Assembly (NCBI RefSeq): GCF_004919045.1
Contig: NZ_SWDW01000004.1
Coordinates: 186,001-250,000 of the forward strand
DNA: 64,000 nucleotides
Direction: 5' to 3'
Source of the DNA: Sinomonas albida
GTDB lineage: Bacteria; Actinomycetota; Actinomycetes; Actinomycetales; Micrococcaceae
The notes beneath the pieces were generated by a model. The model had not been told where the DNA came from. It saw only the letters and a list, made by a program, of their open reading frames with translations, and made no database searches. The position numbers were made by a program, and so were the translations under genes. Shown piece by piece: positions 24,446 to 34,747 of the stretch (positions within the stretch are counted from its first letter, which is position 1; every line of letters starts with the position of its first letter).

Positions 24446-25117
24446 ATGAGCAGCACGAGTGCAGACGGCGCGCGGCGCAAGCATCCGGTCAGCGGCGGCC
24501 CCATCGTGAAGCTGCCGACGGCGTTCGGCGAGTTCGTCGCGCAGGCCTGGATCGATGAGGAGACGGGACACGAGCATCTCGCCGTGAGCTCACCGGAGCC
24601 ACCGGCCGACGGCGTGGCCCCCCTCGTGCGGCTCCATTCCGAGTGCCTCACGGGAGACGTCTTCGGTTCTTACCGCTGCGACTGCGGCGAGCAGCTCGCC
24701 TACGCGCTCGCGCTCATCCGCGAGGAGGGCGGCACGCTCCTGTACCTCCGCGGGCAGGAGGGCCGGGGGATCGGCCTCGCCAACAAGATCAAGGCGTACG
24801 CGCTCCAGGAGGCCGGCTTCGACACCGTCGAGGCGAATGAGCAGCTGGGCCTCCCGGTGGATGCGCGGTGCTACGACGCGGCCGCCCAGATCCTCGCAGA
24901 GATGGGCCTCACGCGGATCCGGCTCCTCAGCAACAACCCCGACAAGCAGCACCGGCTGGCCGATGCTGGCGTGCACGTGGTCGAGATGGTGCCCACCGAG
25001 GTTCCCTCGCGCGCCGAGAACCTCCGGTACCTGCAGACCAAGAAGGAGCGCATGGCGCACCGCCTGACGCTTGACGTCGAGGCCGTCCTGCCGCGCATCC
25101 AATCGGACAACGACTGA
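24446..25117 (+). CDS. ribA: GTP cyclohydrolase II
   Basis: The 223-aa enzyme opens GTP at the first committed step of riboflavin synthesis. Zinc ligands are in ECLTGDVFGSYRCDCG (three Cys), followed by GQEGRGIGLANKIKAYALQE and GLPVDARCYDAAAQIL, and LLSNNPDKQHRL near the end. The ATG start, with GAGGAATGAG ahead, is 1 nt after the ribB stop; the N-terminal 20 residues are not conserved. Confidence 0.96.
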   Translation: MSSTSADGARRKHPVSGGPIVKLPTAFGEFVAQAWIDEETGHEHLAVSSPEPPADGVAPLVRLHSECLTGDVFGSYRCDCGEQLAYALALIREEGGTLLYLRGQEGRGIGLANKIKAYALQEAGFDTVEANEQLGLPVDARCYDAAAQILAEMGLTRIRLLSNNPDKQHRLADAGVHVVEMVPTEVPSRAENLRYLQTKKERMAHRLTLDVEAVLPRIQSDND

Positions 25118-25177
25118 GCGTCCCTTCGCGGAGACGTCGCCTTTCACGACCACGCGGACGTCCAGCGACGTCCCTGA

Positions 25178-25672
<495 letters not shown>

Positions 25673-25773
25673 GCGGCGAAGGCCCCGTTCCCGCTATGGG
25701 CTTGGTCACATCGTCGAGGTCATACGGCCCCCGCCGATGCGGGCGGGCCATGAGCCTCCAGTAGGCTTGACCC

Positions 25774-26037
25774 GTGAAGGATTTCGAGTCGCTGTTCGCT
25801 GAGCTCAGCGAGAAGGCCACGAGTCGCCCCGAAGGGTCGCGGACCGTCGTCGAGCTGGACTCGGGAGTCCACGGCATCGGGAAGAAGATCGTGGAGGAGG
25901 CCGCCGAAGTCTGGATGGCGGCCGAGTACGAGTCGGACCAGGCGGCCGCTGAGGAGATCTCGCAGCTGCTGTACCACGTCCAGGTGCTCATGATCGCGAA
26001 GGGCCTCACGCTCGAGGACGTGTACACGCATCTGTAG
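25774..26037 (+). CDS. hisE: phosphoribosyl-ATP pyrophosphatase
   Basis: The 87-aa protein carries out the second step of histidine synthesis. The MazG-like core [20 protein letters not shown] and [20 protein letters not shown] has the metal-binding Glu residues, and the length is normal for free HisE. The GTG lies 6 nt after TAGGCT, so the his run has its own leaderless promoter and is not simply an extension of the riboflavin operon. Confidence 0.96.
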   Translation: MKDFESLFAELSEKATSRPEGSRTVVELDSGVHGIGKKIVEEAAEVWMAAEYESDQAAAEEISQLLYHVQVLMIAKGLTLEDVYTHL

Positions 26038-26119
26038 CCGCGGGCGCACCCGGTTCCCCGCAGAACCGGGCGTCCGTGGCGGAAGCCGCGTACCTCCCCT
26101 TCCGAACAGAAAGACCACC

Positions 26120-26965
26120 ATGCTCCGTGTAGCAGTTCCCAACAAGGGCTCCCTGTCCGAGGCCGCGTCCTCGATGCTCTCCGAGGCGGGCTACCGCCAG
26201 CGTCGCGAGGGCCGCGAGCTCGTCATGCTCGATCCCGAGAACGACGTCGAGTTCTTCTTCCTCCGGCCGCGCGACATCGCGGTGTACGTGGGCCAGGGCA
26301 CGCTCGATGTCGGCATCACCGGGCGCGACCTGCTCATCGACGCCGAGGTCGAGGCCGAGGAGCTCCTGCCGCTCGGCTTCGCGGCGTCGACGTTCCGCTT
26401 CGCGGGACCCGACGGCGAGTTCACGTCCGTCGCCGAGCTCGACGGCCGCCGCGTCGCCACGAGCTACGACGGCCTGGTCCGGACCTATCTCGAGGATCTG
26501 GGCGTGACCCCCTCTCGGATCGTGCGGCTCGACGGGGCTGTCGAGTCCTCGGTGCGCCTCGGCGTCGCGGACGCCATCGCGGACGTCGTCGAGACCGGCA
26601 ACACGCTCAAGGCCGCGGGGATGGCGGTCTTCGGGGATCCGATCCTGGAGTCCGAGGCCGTCCTGATCGGGCGCAGGGGCCACGAGCTTCCCGCCATCGA
26701 CGTGCTCATCCGCCGGCTGACTGGTGTGCTCGTGGCACGCCGGTATGTGCTCATGGACTACGACGTGCGCAAGGAGCTCGTCGAGCAGGCCTCGGCCCTG
26801 ACGCCGGGCCTCGAGTCACCCACTGTCTCGCCGCTGCGGGACTCTGAGTGGGTCGCCGTGCGGTCGATGGTGCCGAAGCGGGACACGAACCGCGTCATGG
26901 ATGAGCTCTACGACCTCGGCGCGCGCGCGATCCTGGTCAGCAGCATCCACGCGTGCCGGATCTGA
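26120..26965 (+). CDS. hisG: ATP phosphoribosyltransferase (long form)
   Basis: The 281-aa enzyme starts histidine synthesis. The catalytic domain includes [29 protein letters not shown] and [20 protein letters not shown]. The additional C-terminal domain (after [17 protein letters not shown]) is the histidine-feedback regulatory part present only in the long hexameric form, so no hisZ is needed. It is 82 nt after hisE and 14 nt before hisF. Confidence 0.96.
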   Translation: MLRVAVPNKGSLSEAASSMLSEAGYRQRREGRELVMLDPENDVEFFFLRPRDIAVYVGQGTLDVGITGRDLLIDAEVEAEELLPLGFAASTFRFAGPDGEFTSVAELDGRRVATSYDGLVRTYLEDLGVTPSRIVRLDGAVESSVRLGVADAIADVVETGNTLKAAGMAVFGDPILESEAVLIGRRGHELPAIDVLIRRLTGVLVARRYVLMDYDVRKELVEQASALTPGLESPTVSPLRDSEWVAVRSMVPKRDTNRVMDELYDLGARAILVSSIHACRI

Positions 26966-26979
26966 GGGAGGGGCCGGCC

Positions 26980-27753
26980 ATGGGCGTCGCCGTCCGCGTC
27001 ATCCCGTGTCTCGATGTCGACGCCGGGCGCGTCGTCAAGGGAGTCAATTTCAAGGGCCTGCGCGACGCGGGCGATCCGGTCGAGCTCGCGCACCGCTACG
27101 ATCGGGCGGGCGCCGACGAGCTCACCTTCCTCGATGTCACGGCGTCCTCGTCCGAGCGGGAGACGACGTTCGACGTCGTCCGCCGCACCGCGGAGGAGGT
27201 CTTCATCCCCCTGACAGTGGGCGGTGGCGTCCGCGGGGTCGCCGAGGTGGACCGGCTCCTGCGCGAGGGCGCCGACAAGGCCTCGATCAACACCGCCGCG
27301 ATCGCGCGTCCCGACGTCATTGACGAGATCACGCGCCACTTCGGCTCGCAGGTCCTGGTCCTGTCCGTCGACGCGCGCAGGGTCCAGGAAGGCACCCACA
27401 CGCCGTCGGGCTTCGAGGTGACCACCCACGGCGGGAGGCGCGGCACGGGCATCGACGCGGTTGCGTGGGCCAAGGAGGCGGCGGACCGAGGGGTGGGGGA
27501 GATCCTGCTCAACTCCATCGACGCGGACGGCACCAAGGAAGGCTTCGACCTCGAGCTCATCCGGCTCATCCGCGACGCGGTCTCGGTGCCGCTCATCGCC
27601 TCGGGCGGCGCGGGCGTGCCCGAGCACTTCCCGCCGGCGATCCAGGCCGGCGCCGACGCCGTCCTCGCCGCGTCGATGTTCCACTTCGGGCCGGACAGCA
27701 TGATCGCCCAGGTCAAGGCGGCCATCCGCGAAGCAGGCTACGAAGTCCGCTGA
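26980..27753 (+). CDS. hisF: imidazole glycerol phosphate synthase, cyclase subunit
   Basis: The 257-aa TIM barrel shows the two phosphate-binding halves and the catalytic Asp residues: [72 protein letters not shown] and [12 protein letters not shown]. The ATG has GGGAGGGG upstream and was preferred over an in-frame codon at 26953 that overlaps hisG. hisH and hisA must lie elsewhere. Confidence 0.96.
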   Translation: MGVAVRVIPCLDVDAGRVVKGVNFKGLRDAGDPVELAHRYDRAGADELTFLDVTASSSERETTFDVVRRTAEEVFIPLTVGGGVRGVAEVDRLLREGADKASINTAAIARPDVIDEITRHFGSQVLVLSVDARRVQEGTHTPSGFEVTTHGGRRGTGIDAVAWAKEAADRGVGEILLNSIDADGTKEGFDLELIRLIRDAVSVPLIASGGAGVPEHFPPAIQAGADAVLAASMFHFGPDSMIAQVKAAIREAGYEVR

Positions 27754-27784
27754 CCCGCGTTGCGGCGGTCGCGGTCTGGCGCGG

Positions 27785-27835
27785 TCTAGGGTTCTTCGAA
27801 CTCTAGGGATCTTCGAACTCTAGGGTTCTTCGAAC
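27785..27835. repeat. three 17-bp tandem repeats
   Basis: TCTAGGGTTCTTCGAAC occurs at 27785 and 27819, with a one-base variant (A for T) at 27802, exactly end to end. Each unit holds the palindrome TTCGAA. The array lies between the convergent hisF and TIGR03085-like genes. Confidence 0.92.
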
Positions 27836-27846
27836 GCAGACGCGGC

Positions 27847-28491
27847 TCAGGGCCCGACGTCTGCGGTCGTGAGGAGGGCGACGGCGTCAGGCTGGCCCTC
27901 GAACGTCACGAGCGCGTGGGATCCGCGGCCAGTCGCGTGCAGGAGCAGCTCGCCGGGCTCGCCGACGATGGCGACCGATACGGCGGCGCGCTTCGCCACG
28001 TGGCGCGGGCCGTGCGGGCTCACGAGCACGATCCCCAGATCGACGCCGCGATACAGGATGGCCGCCTGCCGGACCACGTGCTCCCACAGGGCGTCGGAGT
28101 AGGCTGCGTCGAGCGCGCGGGGAGCCCAGCGCTCGGTCGCGCGCCGGACGTCCTCGGTGTGGACGAAGAACTCGGCCAGGTTCGCGGCCTCGTCGAGGCG
28201 CGGGATGCGCAGAGGCGACGCCTTGGGCGGGCCTGCGCGGAAGGCCGAGACGAGGGAGGCGAACGCCTCGGGCGCGGCGTTCTTGGACGCGAGGCGCTCG
28301 GTGGCGGCGTCGGACACGCCACGGAGACCTCGCACCGCCAGGCCGAAGCCCACACGGGGGCTGCGTTCGCGGAGGTAGAGGTGAGCGGCGAGTTCCTTGG
28401 CGGCCCAGCCCTCGCACAGAGTGGGCGCGCTGGGACCGGCCGCGAGCAGGGTCTCGGCCAGAACTTCCCGGGACGGCGGTACGAAGTGCAT
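27847..28491 (-). CDS. TIGR03085-like DinB/mycothiol-dependent-isomerase-fold protein
   Basis: The 214-aa protein begins MHFVPPSREVLAETLLAAGP and contains GWAAKELAAHLYLRERSP and EAANLAEFFVHTEDVRRA, the pattern of the actinobacterial TIGR03085 family, related to mycothiol-dependent maleylpyruvate isomerases. Three His (in AAHLYLRE, FFVHTED and HVV) could form a metal site. Function unknown. TAGTTT 8 nt before the ATG may be its -10. It sits inverted between hisF and hisI. Confidence 0.82.
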   Translation of the reverse strand: MHFVPPSREVLAETLLAAGPSAPTLCEGWAAKELAAHLYLRERSPRVGFGLAVRGLRGVSDAATERLASKNAAPEAFASLVSAFRAGPPKASPLRIPRLDEAANLAEFFVHTEDVRRATERWAPRALDAAYSDALWEHVVRQAAILYRGVDLGIVLVSPHGPRHVAKRAAVSVAIVGEPGELLLHATGRGSHALVTFEGQPDAVALLTTADVGP

Positions 28492-28569
28492 CACTAGCGA
28501 AACTAGCACGCGAGCGGGTACCCGCGCGCGCGGACCGGCGCGCCGTCGATCAGCACTAGACTTGAGGGG

Positions 28570-28962
28570 ATGTCTGAGCAGAAGAACCCCACTTTCGGCG
28601 CCCTGCCGGCCGAGATCGCGGACCGCCTCAAGCGGGATCCCGCGGGCCTCGTTGCCGCCGTCGTCCAGCAGTTCGACACCCTCGAGGTGCTCATGGTCGG
28701 CTGGATGGACGAGGAGGCGCTCCACCGCACGCTCACGAGCGGCCGGGTCACCTTCTGGTCGCGTTCGCGGCAGGAGTACTGGCGCAAGGGGGATACCTCC
28801 GGCCACGTCCAGTGGGTCAAGTCGGTCGCGCTCGACTGCGACGGCGACGCGCTCCTCGTCCAGGTGGACCAGATCGGGGCCGCCTGCCACACCGGCACGC
28901 GGACCTGCTTCGACGGCCGCGAGCTGCCCGCCGTCGTCGGCTCCGCCGCAGCGACGGCCTGA
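28570..28962 (+). CDS. hisI: phosphoribosyl-AMP cyclohydrolase
   Basis: The 130-aa enzyme opens the purine ring of PR-AMP in histidine synthesis. Metal-binding blocks are present: [20 protein letters not shown] and [12 protein letters not shown], plus [22 protein letters not shown] ends 7 nt before the ATG, a leaderless promoter. trpE follows after 67 nt; I found no leader peptide with tandem Trp codons or attenuator in that gap. Confidence 0.96.
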   Translation: MSEQKNPTFGALPAEIADRLKRDPAGLVAAVVQQFDTLEVLMVGWMDEEALHRTLTSGRVTFWSRSRQEYWRKGDTSGHVQWVKSVALDCDGDALLVQVDQIGAACHTGTRTCFDGRELPAVVGSAAATA

Positions 28963-29029
28963 GGGTCCCGCCCCGCCACCCGAACCAGCCACCCGCCCCG
29001 CCCTCAACGGAAGGCACACGACCCACGCC

Positions 29030-30592
29030 ATGCTTGACCTAGGAGTCATCGAACCCTCGCTCGGGGAGTTCCGGACGCTCGCCGCGGACCGTCGTGTCAT
29101 CCCGGTCCGCGTCAGGCTCCTCGCCGACGCAGAGACGCCCATCAGCCTGTACCGCAAGCTCGCGGACGGCCATCCCGGCACGTTCCTCTTCGAGTCGGCG
29201 GCCGTGGGCGGGTCGTGGTCCCGCTATTCGTTCATTGGCGCCGAGTCGCGCGCGACGCTCACGAGCAAGGATGGCGAGGCATTCTGGACGGGCGAGCCTC
29301 CCGTGGGCGTCCCGACGAGCGGCAACCCGCTCGAGGCCCTGCGCGACACGGTCGCCGCGCTGCGGACCGAGCGTTTCGACTCCCTCCCCCCGCTCACGTC
29401 CGGGATGGTCGGCTTCGTGGGCTGGGAGGCCGTGCGGCGCTGGGAGAAGCTCCTCTCCCCGCCTGAGGACGACCTCCAGCTGCCCGAGCTCGCGATGAAC
29501 CTCGTGACCGACCTCGCGGTGCACGACAACGTGGACGGCTCCGTGACCCTCGTGGCCAACGCGATCAACTTCGACAACAGCAACGAGCGCGTCGACGACG
29601 CGTGGCGGGACGCCGTGGCCCGGCTCACGCGCATGGTCGAGCGCGTCCTCAAGCCGGCCCCCGCCGCCGTGTCGGTGCTCGGCCCCGTGGTCGACTACCG
29701 CGACAAGGTCCAGGAGAACTGGGCGGAGTCCGGCTACCTCGCAGCGATCGCGCGCGGCAAGGAGGCGATTGTCGACGGCGAGGTGTTCCAGGTGGTGATC
29801 TCGCGCCGCTTCGAGCTCGACTTCGATGCGGCGCCGCTCGACGTCTACCGCGTGCTCCGGGCCCTCAACCCGAGCCCGTACATGTACCTCCTGAGCCTCG
29901 CCGACGCGGACGGCCGCGAGTACTCGATCGTGGGCTCCTCGCCCGAGGCCCTCGTGACCGTGACCGGGGACCAGGTGGTGACGCACCCGATCGCCGGCTC
30001 GCGCCCGCGCGGCGCCACGGTTGAGGCGGACCGCGCCCTCGCGGAGGAGCTCCTCGCGGACGAAAAGGAACGGGCCGAGCACCTCATGCTCGTCGACCTC
30101 GCGCGCAACGACCTCTCGAAGGTGTGCCGCCCGGGCACGGTCGAGGTGAGCGAGTTCATGGAGGTCGAGCGCTTCAGCCACATCATGCACCTCGTCTCGA
30201 CCGTCGACGGCCACCTGCGCCCGGACGCGACGGCGTACGACGTTCTCGCCGCGACGTTCCCGGCCGGCACGCTCTCGGGCGCGCCGAAGCCCCGGGCGCT
30301 GCGGCTGCTCGACGAGGTCGAGCCCTGCCGGCGAGGGGTCTACGGCGGGGTCGTGGGCTACTTCGACTTCGCGGGGGACATGGACATGGCCATCGCGATC
30401 CGCACCGCGCTCCTGCGCGAGGGCCGCGCCTACGTCCAGGCCGGCGGCGGGATCGTGGCCGATTCCGACCCGGTGGCCGAGGCGCTCGAGTCGGTCAACA
30501 AGGCCGCGGCGCCGCTGCGCGCCGTGCACACCGCGTCCGCACTGCGCTCCGCCGCGACGCTGCCTGGGGTCGGAGGTGGTTCGCGTGGCTGA
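29030..30592 (+). CDS. trpE: anthranilate synthase component I
   Basis: The 520-aa protein converts chorismate to anthranilate with a glutamine amidotransferase partner (trpG), which is not in this window. The chorismate-binding domain has NPSPYMYLLSLAD, IVGSSPEALVTVTGDQVVTH, PIAGSRPRGAT, ERAEHLMLVDLARNDLSKVC, TFPAGTLSGAPKPRA and QAGGGIVADSDPV. The N-terminal domain around FLFESAAVGGSWSRYSFIGA carries the Trp feedback region. ATG 29030 follows AACGGAAGGCAC. The next gene starts inside its 3' end. Confidence 0.96.
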   Translation: MLDLGVIEPSLGEFRTLAADRRVIPVRVRLLADAETPISLYRKLADGHPGTFLFESAAVGGSWSRYSFIGAESRATLTSKDGEAFWTGEPPVGVPTSGNPLEALRDTVAALRTERFDSLPPLTSGMVGFVGWEAVRRWEKLLSPPEDDLQLPELAMNLVTDLAVHDNVDGSVTLVANAINFDNSNERVDDAWRDAVARLTRMVERVLKPAPAAVSVLGPVVDYRDKVQENWAESGYLAAIARGKEAIVDGEVFQVVISRRFELDFDAAPLDVYRVLRALNPSPYMYLLSLADADGREYSIVGSSPEALVTVTGDQVVTHPIAGSRPRGATVEADRALAEELLADEKERAEHLMLVDLARNDLSKVCRPGTVEVSEFMEVERFSHIMHLVSTVDGHLRPDATAYDVLAATFPAGTLSGAPKPRALRLLDEVEPCRRGVYGGVVGYFDFAGDMDMAIAIRTALLREGRAYVQAGGGIVADSDPVAEALESVNKAAAPLRAVHTASALRSAATLPGVGGGSRG

Positions 30593-31259
30593 GCCGCAGG
30601 AGAACGGGATCGTGGAGACCGCGGGACATGAACCGGCGCGCGTAGCCGTGTGGGCCCGCAAGTCGACCGTGATCGGCCTGAGCGTCGTGGTGGCGCTGCT
30701 CGCGTTCGGCTCGACGACGCAGACTTGGATCGACGCCGAGGTGCAGGGCGCCGCCGTGCGGACCGCGCACGTCACGGTCCAGGGCAGCAAGGCCGCGACC
30801 GCCGTCACGGCCCTCGCACTCGTGGGCCTCGCGGGGGTCCTGGCCGCCGCCGTCGCGGGGCGACTCGGGCGCATCGTGGCGAGCGTCGTCGTCGTCCTCG
30901 CCGGGTTCGGCATCGCCTCGGCGTGCATCGCCGTCATCGCCGATCCGCGAGGCGCCGCGGACAGCTCGATCGCCAAGGCGACTGGAGTCTCCGGTGGGGC
31001 CGCGACGACGGCGCTCACCTGGTTCCCCGTCGGCGCCACGGTGGCGGGCGCGCTGCTCGCGCTGTGCGGCGTCCTGGCGCTGGTCGCCTCGCGCCGTTGG
31101 CCCACCCGGACGAAGTACGACGCCGGCTCCCGCACCTCGCGCGGTGCAGGCCAAGGGGACGGCTCGGGCGGCGAGGGCGACGCCGAGGCGCCCGCGTCCC
31201 GCGTCGACGAGATCGAAGGCTGGGACCGGCTCACGCGCGGCGACGACCCCACGCGCTGA
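30585..31259 (+). CDS. tryptophan-associated membrane protein (Trp_oprn_chp type)
   Basis: The 224-aa protein has about four membrane segments (TVIGLSVVVALLAFGST, ATAVTALALVGLAGVLAAAV, IVASVVVVLAGFGIASACIA, ATVAGALLALCGVLALVASR) and a charged C-terminal tail ending WDRLTRGDDPT, the conserved end of this actinobacterial family found inside trp operons. Its function is unknown. GTG 30585 is favoured because GGAGG lies 8 nt upstream; it overlaps the trpE stop. GTG 30576 is the alternative. Confidence 0.85.
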   Translation: MAEPQENGIVETAGHEPARVAVWARKSTVIGLSVVVALLAFGSTTQTWIDAEVQGAAVRTAHVTVQGSKAATAVTALALVGLAGVLAAAVAGRLGRIVASVVVVLAGFGIASACIAVIADPRGAADSSIAKATGVSGGAATTALTWFPVGATVAGALLALCGVLALVASRRWPTRTKYDAGSRTSRGAGQGDGSGGEGDAEAPASRVDEIEGWDRLTRGDDPTR

Positions 31260-31349
31260 CGGCGCGACGCATAACGCGGGCGGGCCGCGGCAGACCCGTC
31301 GAAGATGGCAGAATGGCCACTGGACACCCTGACTGAGGAGAAGAAGGAA

Positions 31350-31613
31350 ATGAGCAACGCGAGCGGTTCCCAGAGCAGCACGAAGGAAGTCCTCCACGGC
31401 GAGGACCTCGGCCATGGGAACAGCCCGGCCGCCTGGACGTGCGTGTTCGTCATGCTCCTCGGCGCGCTCGTCTCAAGCATCGCGTTCGTCATCGCCAACG
31501 CGCCGATCTTCTGGGCCGGCGTCGTGATCGTCCTCGCCGGTCTCGTGGTCGGCTGGGTCATGCGACGCGCGGGCTACGGCGTGGGCGGCAGCAAGCTCAA
31601 GAACACGCACTGA
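31350..31613 (+). CDS. HGxxPAAW-motif small membrane protein
   Basis: The 87-aa protein contains LGHGNSPAAWTCVFVMLLGA, the HGxxPAAW motif that names this actinobacterial family, followed by two transmembrane helices (WTCVFVMLLGALVSSIAFVI and FWAGVVIVLAGLVVGWVM). It is regularly found between trpE and trpC; its role is unknown. AAGAAGGAA precedes the ATG, and its TGA overlaps the trpC ATG (TGATG). Confidence 0.9.
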   Translation: MSNASGSQSSTKEVLHGEDLGHGNSPAAWTCVFVMLLGALVSSIAFVIANAPIFWAGVVIVLAGLVVGWVMRRAGYGVGGSKLKNTH

Positions 31614-32443
31614 TGCCCACGGTCCTCGACGAGATCGTTGTCGGGGTCCGCGAGGACCTCGAGGAGCGGCGGCGAGCCCTCCCGCTCGCCGCGGTCCGCG
31701 AGGCCGCAGCGGCCCGGGGTGCCGCGTACGACGCCTTCGCGGCCCTTGGCGGCCCCGACGATCCGCGCAGCCAGCTCAAAGTCATCGCGGAGGTCAAACG
31801 GCGCAGCCCGTCAAAGGGCCAGCTCGCCGACATTGCGGATCCCGCAGAGCTCGCCCGACAGTACGCGGACGGCGGGGCCTCCGTCATCAGCGTTCTGACC
31901 GAGCAGCGCCGCTTCAACGGGAGCCTCGCCGACTTCGACGCGGTGCGGGCCACGGTGGAGATCCCGCTCCTACGCAAGGACTTCACGGTCGACGAGTACC
32001 AGATCTTCGAGGCCCGGGCCCACGGTGCCGACCTCGTGCTGCTCATCGTCGCGGCGCTCGATGGCGCCGAGCTGGCCGACTACCTCGCGCTGACCCACGA
32101 ACTCGGCATGAGCGCGCTCGTCGAGGCGCACACCGAGGAGGAGATCGACCGGGCGCTTGCCGCAGGCGCCCGGATCCTCGGCGTGAACGTCCGGAACCTC
32201 AAGACGCTCGACGTTGACCGCAGCCTGTTCGGCAGGCTCGCCGGGCGCATCCCGGCCGGCCCCGTGGTGGTCGCCGAGTCCGGAGTGCGCGGACCGGAGG
32301 ATGTCGCCGAGTATGCGGGCCAGGGCGCCAACGCAGTGCTCGTCGGGGAGGCGCTCGTGACGCACGGCTCCCCGCGCGAGAGGATCGAAGAATTCAAGCG
32401 CAGCGGCGCGGTGGCCATCGCCGAGCGGCTCGGCGCACACTAG
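31613..32443 (+). CDS. trpC: indole-3-glycerol phosphate synthase
   Basis: The 276-aa TIM-barrel enzyme closes the indole ring. It has [20 protein letters not shown] (catalytic Lys and Glu region), [51 protein letters not shown] and [20 protein letters not shown], all conserved. No PRAI domain is fused. The start overlaps the HGxxPAAW gene stop. Confidence 0.97.
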   Translation: MPTVLDEIVVGVREDLEERRRALPLAAVREAAAARGAAYDAFAALGGPDDPRSQLKVIAEVKRRSPSKGQLADIADPAELARQYADGGASVISVLTEQRRFNGSLADFDAVRATVEIPLLRKDFTVDEYQIFEARAHGADLVLLIVAALDGAELADYLALTHELGMSALVEAHTEEEIDRALAAGARILGVNVRNLKTLDVDRSLFGRLAGRIPAGPVVVAESGVRGPEDVAEYAGQGANAVLVGEALVTHGSPRERIEEFKRSGAVAIAERLGAH

Positions 32444-32513
32444 AGACCGGCCGCGCCCCGCCCGGACCCCGGTTCGCCCAGATCAGCAGACTTCAAGAAG
32501 GACGGTGAGACTG

Positions 32514-33908
32514 GTGGCTGAGAACGCGCCAGAAGCAGCCGCGGCAGACTTTACGTCGCGCGCGGCGGACACGAACGGCTCGGGCACCGAGCCCGCGGAC
32601 GTCTTCCTCTCGGGAAGCCTCCGCCACTCGCCGGGCCCGTACTTCGGCGCCTACGGCGGCCGCTGGATGCCTGAATCCCTGATCGCGGCGCTCGACGAAC
32701 TTGAGGAGACGTTCGAGAAGGCGAAGCAGGATCCCGAGTTCGTCGCCGAGATCGCGGAGCTCAACCGGAACTACTCCGGGCGCCCCTCGCTCCTCACCGA
32801 GGCGAAGCGCTTCTCGCAGCACGCAGGCGGCGCCCGCGTGTTCCTCAAGCGCGAGGACCTCAACCACACGGGCTCGCACAAGATCAACAACGTGCTCGGG
32901 CAGGCCCTGCTCGCCAAGCGCATGGGCAAGACCCGGATCATCGCCGAGACGGGCGCGGGGCAGCATGGCGTCGCGAGCGCCACGGCCGCCGCGTTCCTCG
33001 GTCTCGAGTGCGTCGTGTACATGGGGGCCGAGGACTGTCGCCGCCAGGCGCTCAACGTCGCCCGCATGCAGCTGCTCGGCGCGACTGTGGTCCCGGTGAC
33101 GAACGGCTCGCAGACGCTCAAGGACGCGATCAACGACGCGCTCCGGGACTGGGTCGCGAACGTCCAGACCACCCACTACCTGCTCGGGACGGCGGCCGGC
33201 GCGCACCCGTTCCCGGCCATGGTCCGCTTCTTCCACGAGGTCATCGGGGACGAGGCTCGCTCGCAGATCCTCGAGCAGACGGGACGGCTGCCAGATGCCG
33301 TGTGCGCGTGCATCGGCGGCGGTTCGAACGCGATCGGCATCTTCCATGGCTTCCTCGACGATCCGGACGTCGAGCTGTTCGGCTTCGAGGCGGGCGGCAG
33401 CGGGGTCGAGACGGGCCACCACGCCGCGACGATCACCCTCGGGCGGCCGGGCGTGCTGCACGGTGCCCGCTCCTACCTCATGCAGGACGAGGACGGCCAG
33501 ACGGTCGAGTCCCACTCGATCTCGGCGGGCCTCGACTACCCGGGCGTCGGGCCGGAGCACTCCTACCTCCACGACATCGGTCGGGTCACGTACGAGCCCA
33601 TCACGGACTCCGAGGCCATGGACGCGTTCAGCGTCCTGTGCCGCACTGAGGGCATCATCCCCGCGATCGAGTCCTCGCACGCCCTGGCCGGCGCGATCAA
33701 GGTCGGGAAGCGGCTCGCGGAGGAGGGCGACGCGTCCGAGAAGATCATCATCGTGAACCTCTCGGGGCGCGGCGACAAGGACGTCCAGACGGCGGCCGAC
33801 TGGTTCGGCATGCTCGACGAGAACGGGCAGGTCAGGGGCACGACGCTGTCCACGAGGCGGCCGAAGGGCTTCGCTCCCAACGGTGACGAGGGCGAGGAGA
33901 ACGCATGA
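32514..33908 (+). CDS. trpB: tryptophan synthase beta chain
   Basis: The 464-aa PLP enzyme joins indole and serine. The PLP lysine is in [20 protein letters not shown], followed by [20 protein letters not shown] and [18 protein letters not shown]. The first 45 residues, before [20 protein letters not shown], are a variable tail. Two GTG codons compete: 32514 has AAGGA at 11 nt, 32505 has it only 2 nt away, so 32514 was preferred. Its stop overlaps the trpA ATG. Confidence 0.95.
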   Translation: MAENAPEAAAADFTSRAADTNGSGTEPADVFLSGSLRHSPGPYFGAYGGRWMPESLIAALDELEETFEKAKQDPEFVAEIAELNRNYSGRPSLLTEAKRFSQHAGGARVFLKREDLNHTGSHKINNVLGQALLAKRMGKTRIIAETGAGQHGVASATAAAFLGLECVVYMGAEDCRRQALNVARMQLLGATVVPVTNGSQTLKDAINDALRDWVANVQTTHYLLGTAAGAHPFPAMVRFFHEVIGDEARSQILEQTGRLPDAVCACIGGGSNAIGIFHGFLDDPDVELFGFEAGGSGVETGHHAATITLGRPGVLHGARSYLMQDEDGQTVESHSISAGLDYPGVGPEHSYLHDIGRVTYEPITDSEAMDAFSVLCRTEGIIPAIESSHALAGAIKVGKRLAEEGDASEKIIIVNLSGRGDKDVQTAADWFGMLDENGQVRGTTLSTRRPKGFAPNGDEGEENA

Positions 33909-34747
33909 GCGCGATGGAGCAGGCCGCGGAAGGCACGGTTGAGGGGCACGCGAGCAAGAGTGCTGCCGCGATCGACCGTGCGAAGGCCGAGGGCCGGGCG
34001 GCTCTCGTGGGCTACCTCCCCGCGGGCTTCCCGAGCGTCCAGGAGAGCATCGACGCCGCGATCGAGCTGGCCCACAACGGCGCGGACATCATCGAGATCG
34101 GCATCCCGTATTCCGATCCGGTCATGGACGGAAGCGTCATCCAGGCGGCCACGACGGAGGCCCTCGCGAGCGGCTTCCGGGTGGCGAGCGTGTTCGACGT
34201 CGTCAAGGCGGTCACGGATGCGACCGACGCCGCGGTGCTCGTGATGACCTACTGGAACCCCGTCATGCGGATGGGCGTCGACGAATTCGCCCGCAGGCTC
34301 GCGAGGGCCGGGGGAGCGGGACTCATCACCCCGGACCTCATCCCGGACGAGGCGTCGGAGTGGTTCGAGGCCTCGGACCGCTACGGCCTGGACCGCGTGT
34401 TCCTCGTGGCCCCCTCGACCACGCCGGAGCGCATGGCCATGACCGTCGACGCCACGCGGGGCTTCACCTATGCCGTCTCACTCATGGGCGTCACCGGCGC
34501 GCGCGCGGCCGTCGACGAGAGCGCCCAGCGCGTCGTCGCGGGGGCCCGCGAGGCGGGCGCGGAGCGCGTGTGCGTGGGGCTCGGCGTGTCGAATGCCGAG
34601 CACGTCCGCGAGATCGCCGCCTACGCCGACGGCGTGATTGTGGGCACCGCGATCGTGAGCGCCCTCCGCGATGGGGGACCGGCCGCCGTCGGACGTCTCG
34701 CCGCCGCGCTGAGCGGCGGGCTCGCCCGCGAGGGGCACCCGGCATGA
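33905..34747 (+). CDS. trpA: tryptophan synthase alpha chain
   Basis: The 280-aa TIM barrel releases indole from indole-glycerol phosphate. Catalytic Glu and Asp are in [17 protein letters not shown], then [43 protein letters not shown] and [12 protein letters not shown]. Its ATG overlaps the trpB stop and its TGA overlaps the lgt ATG, so lgt is translated with the trp genes. Confidence 0.97.
   Translation: MSAMEQAAEGTVEGHASKSAAAIDRAKAEGRAALVGYLPAGFPSVQESIDAAIELAHNGADIIEIGIPYSDPVMDGSVIQAATTEALASGFRVASVFDVVKAVTDATDAAVLVMTYWNPVMRMGVDEFARRLARAGGAGLITPDLIPDEASEWFEASDRYGLDRVFLVAPSTTPERMAMTVDATRGFTYAVSLMGVTGARAAVDESAQRVVAGAREAGAERVCVGLGVSNAEHVREIAAYADGVIVGTAIVSALRDGGPAAVGRLAAALSGGLAREGHPA

Noticed and set aside
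25727-25748. Terminator between ribH and hisE
   Set aside because: Only a mismatched GC-rich stem of about 5 bp without a T-run could be drawn.
27785-27835. SOS boxes in the 17-bp repeats
   Set aside because: Only half-sites are present; the spacing between TTCGAA cores (17 bp) does not match TCGAAC-N4-GTTCGA.
28963-29029. Possible trp leader peptide and attenuator
   Set aside because: The 67-nt gap has no tandem Trp codons and no alternative hairpins with a T-run.
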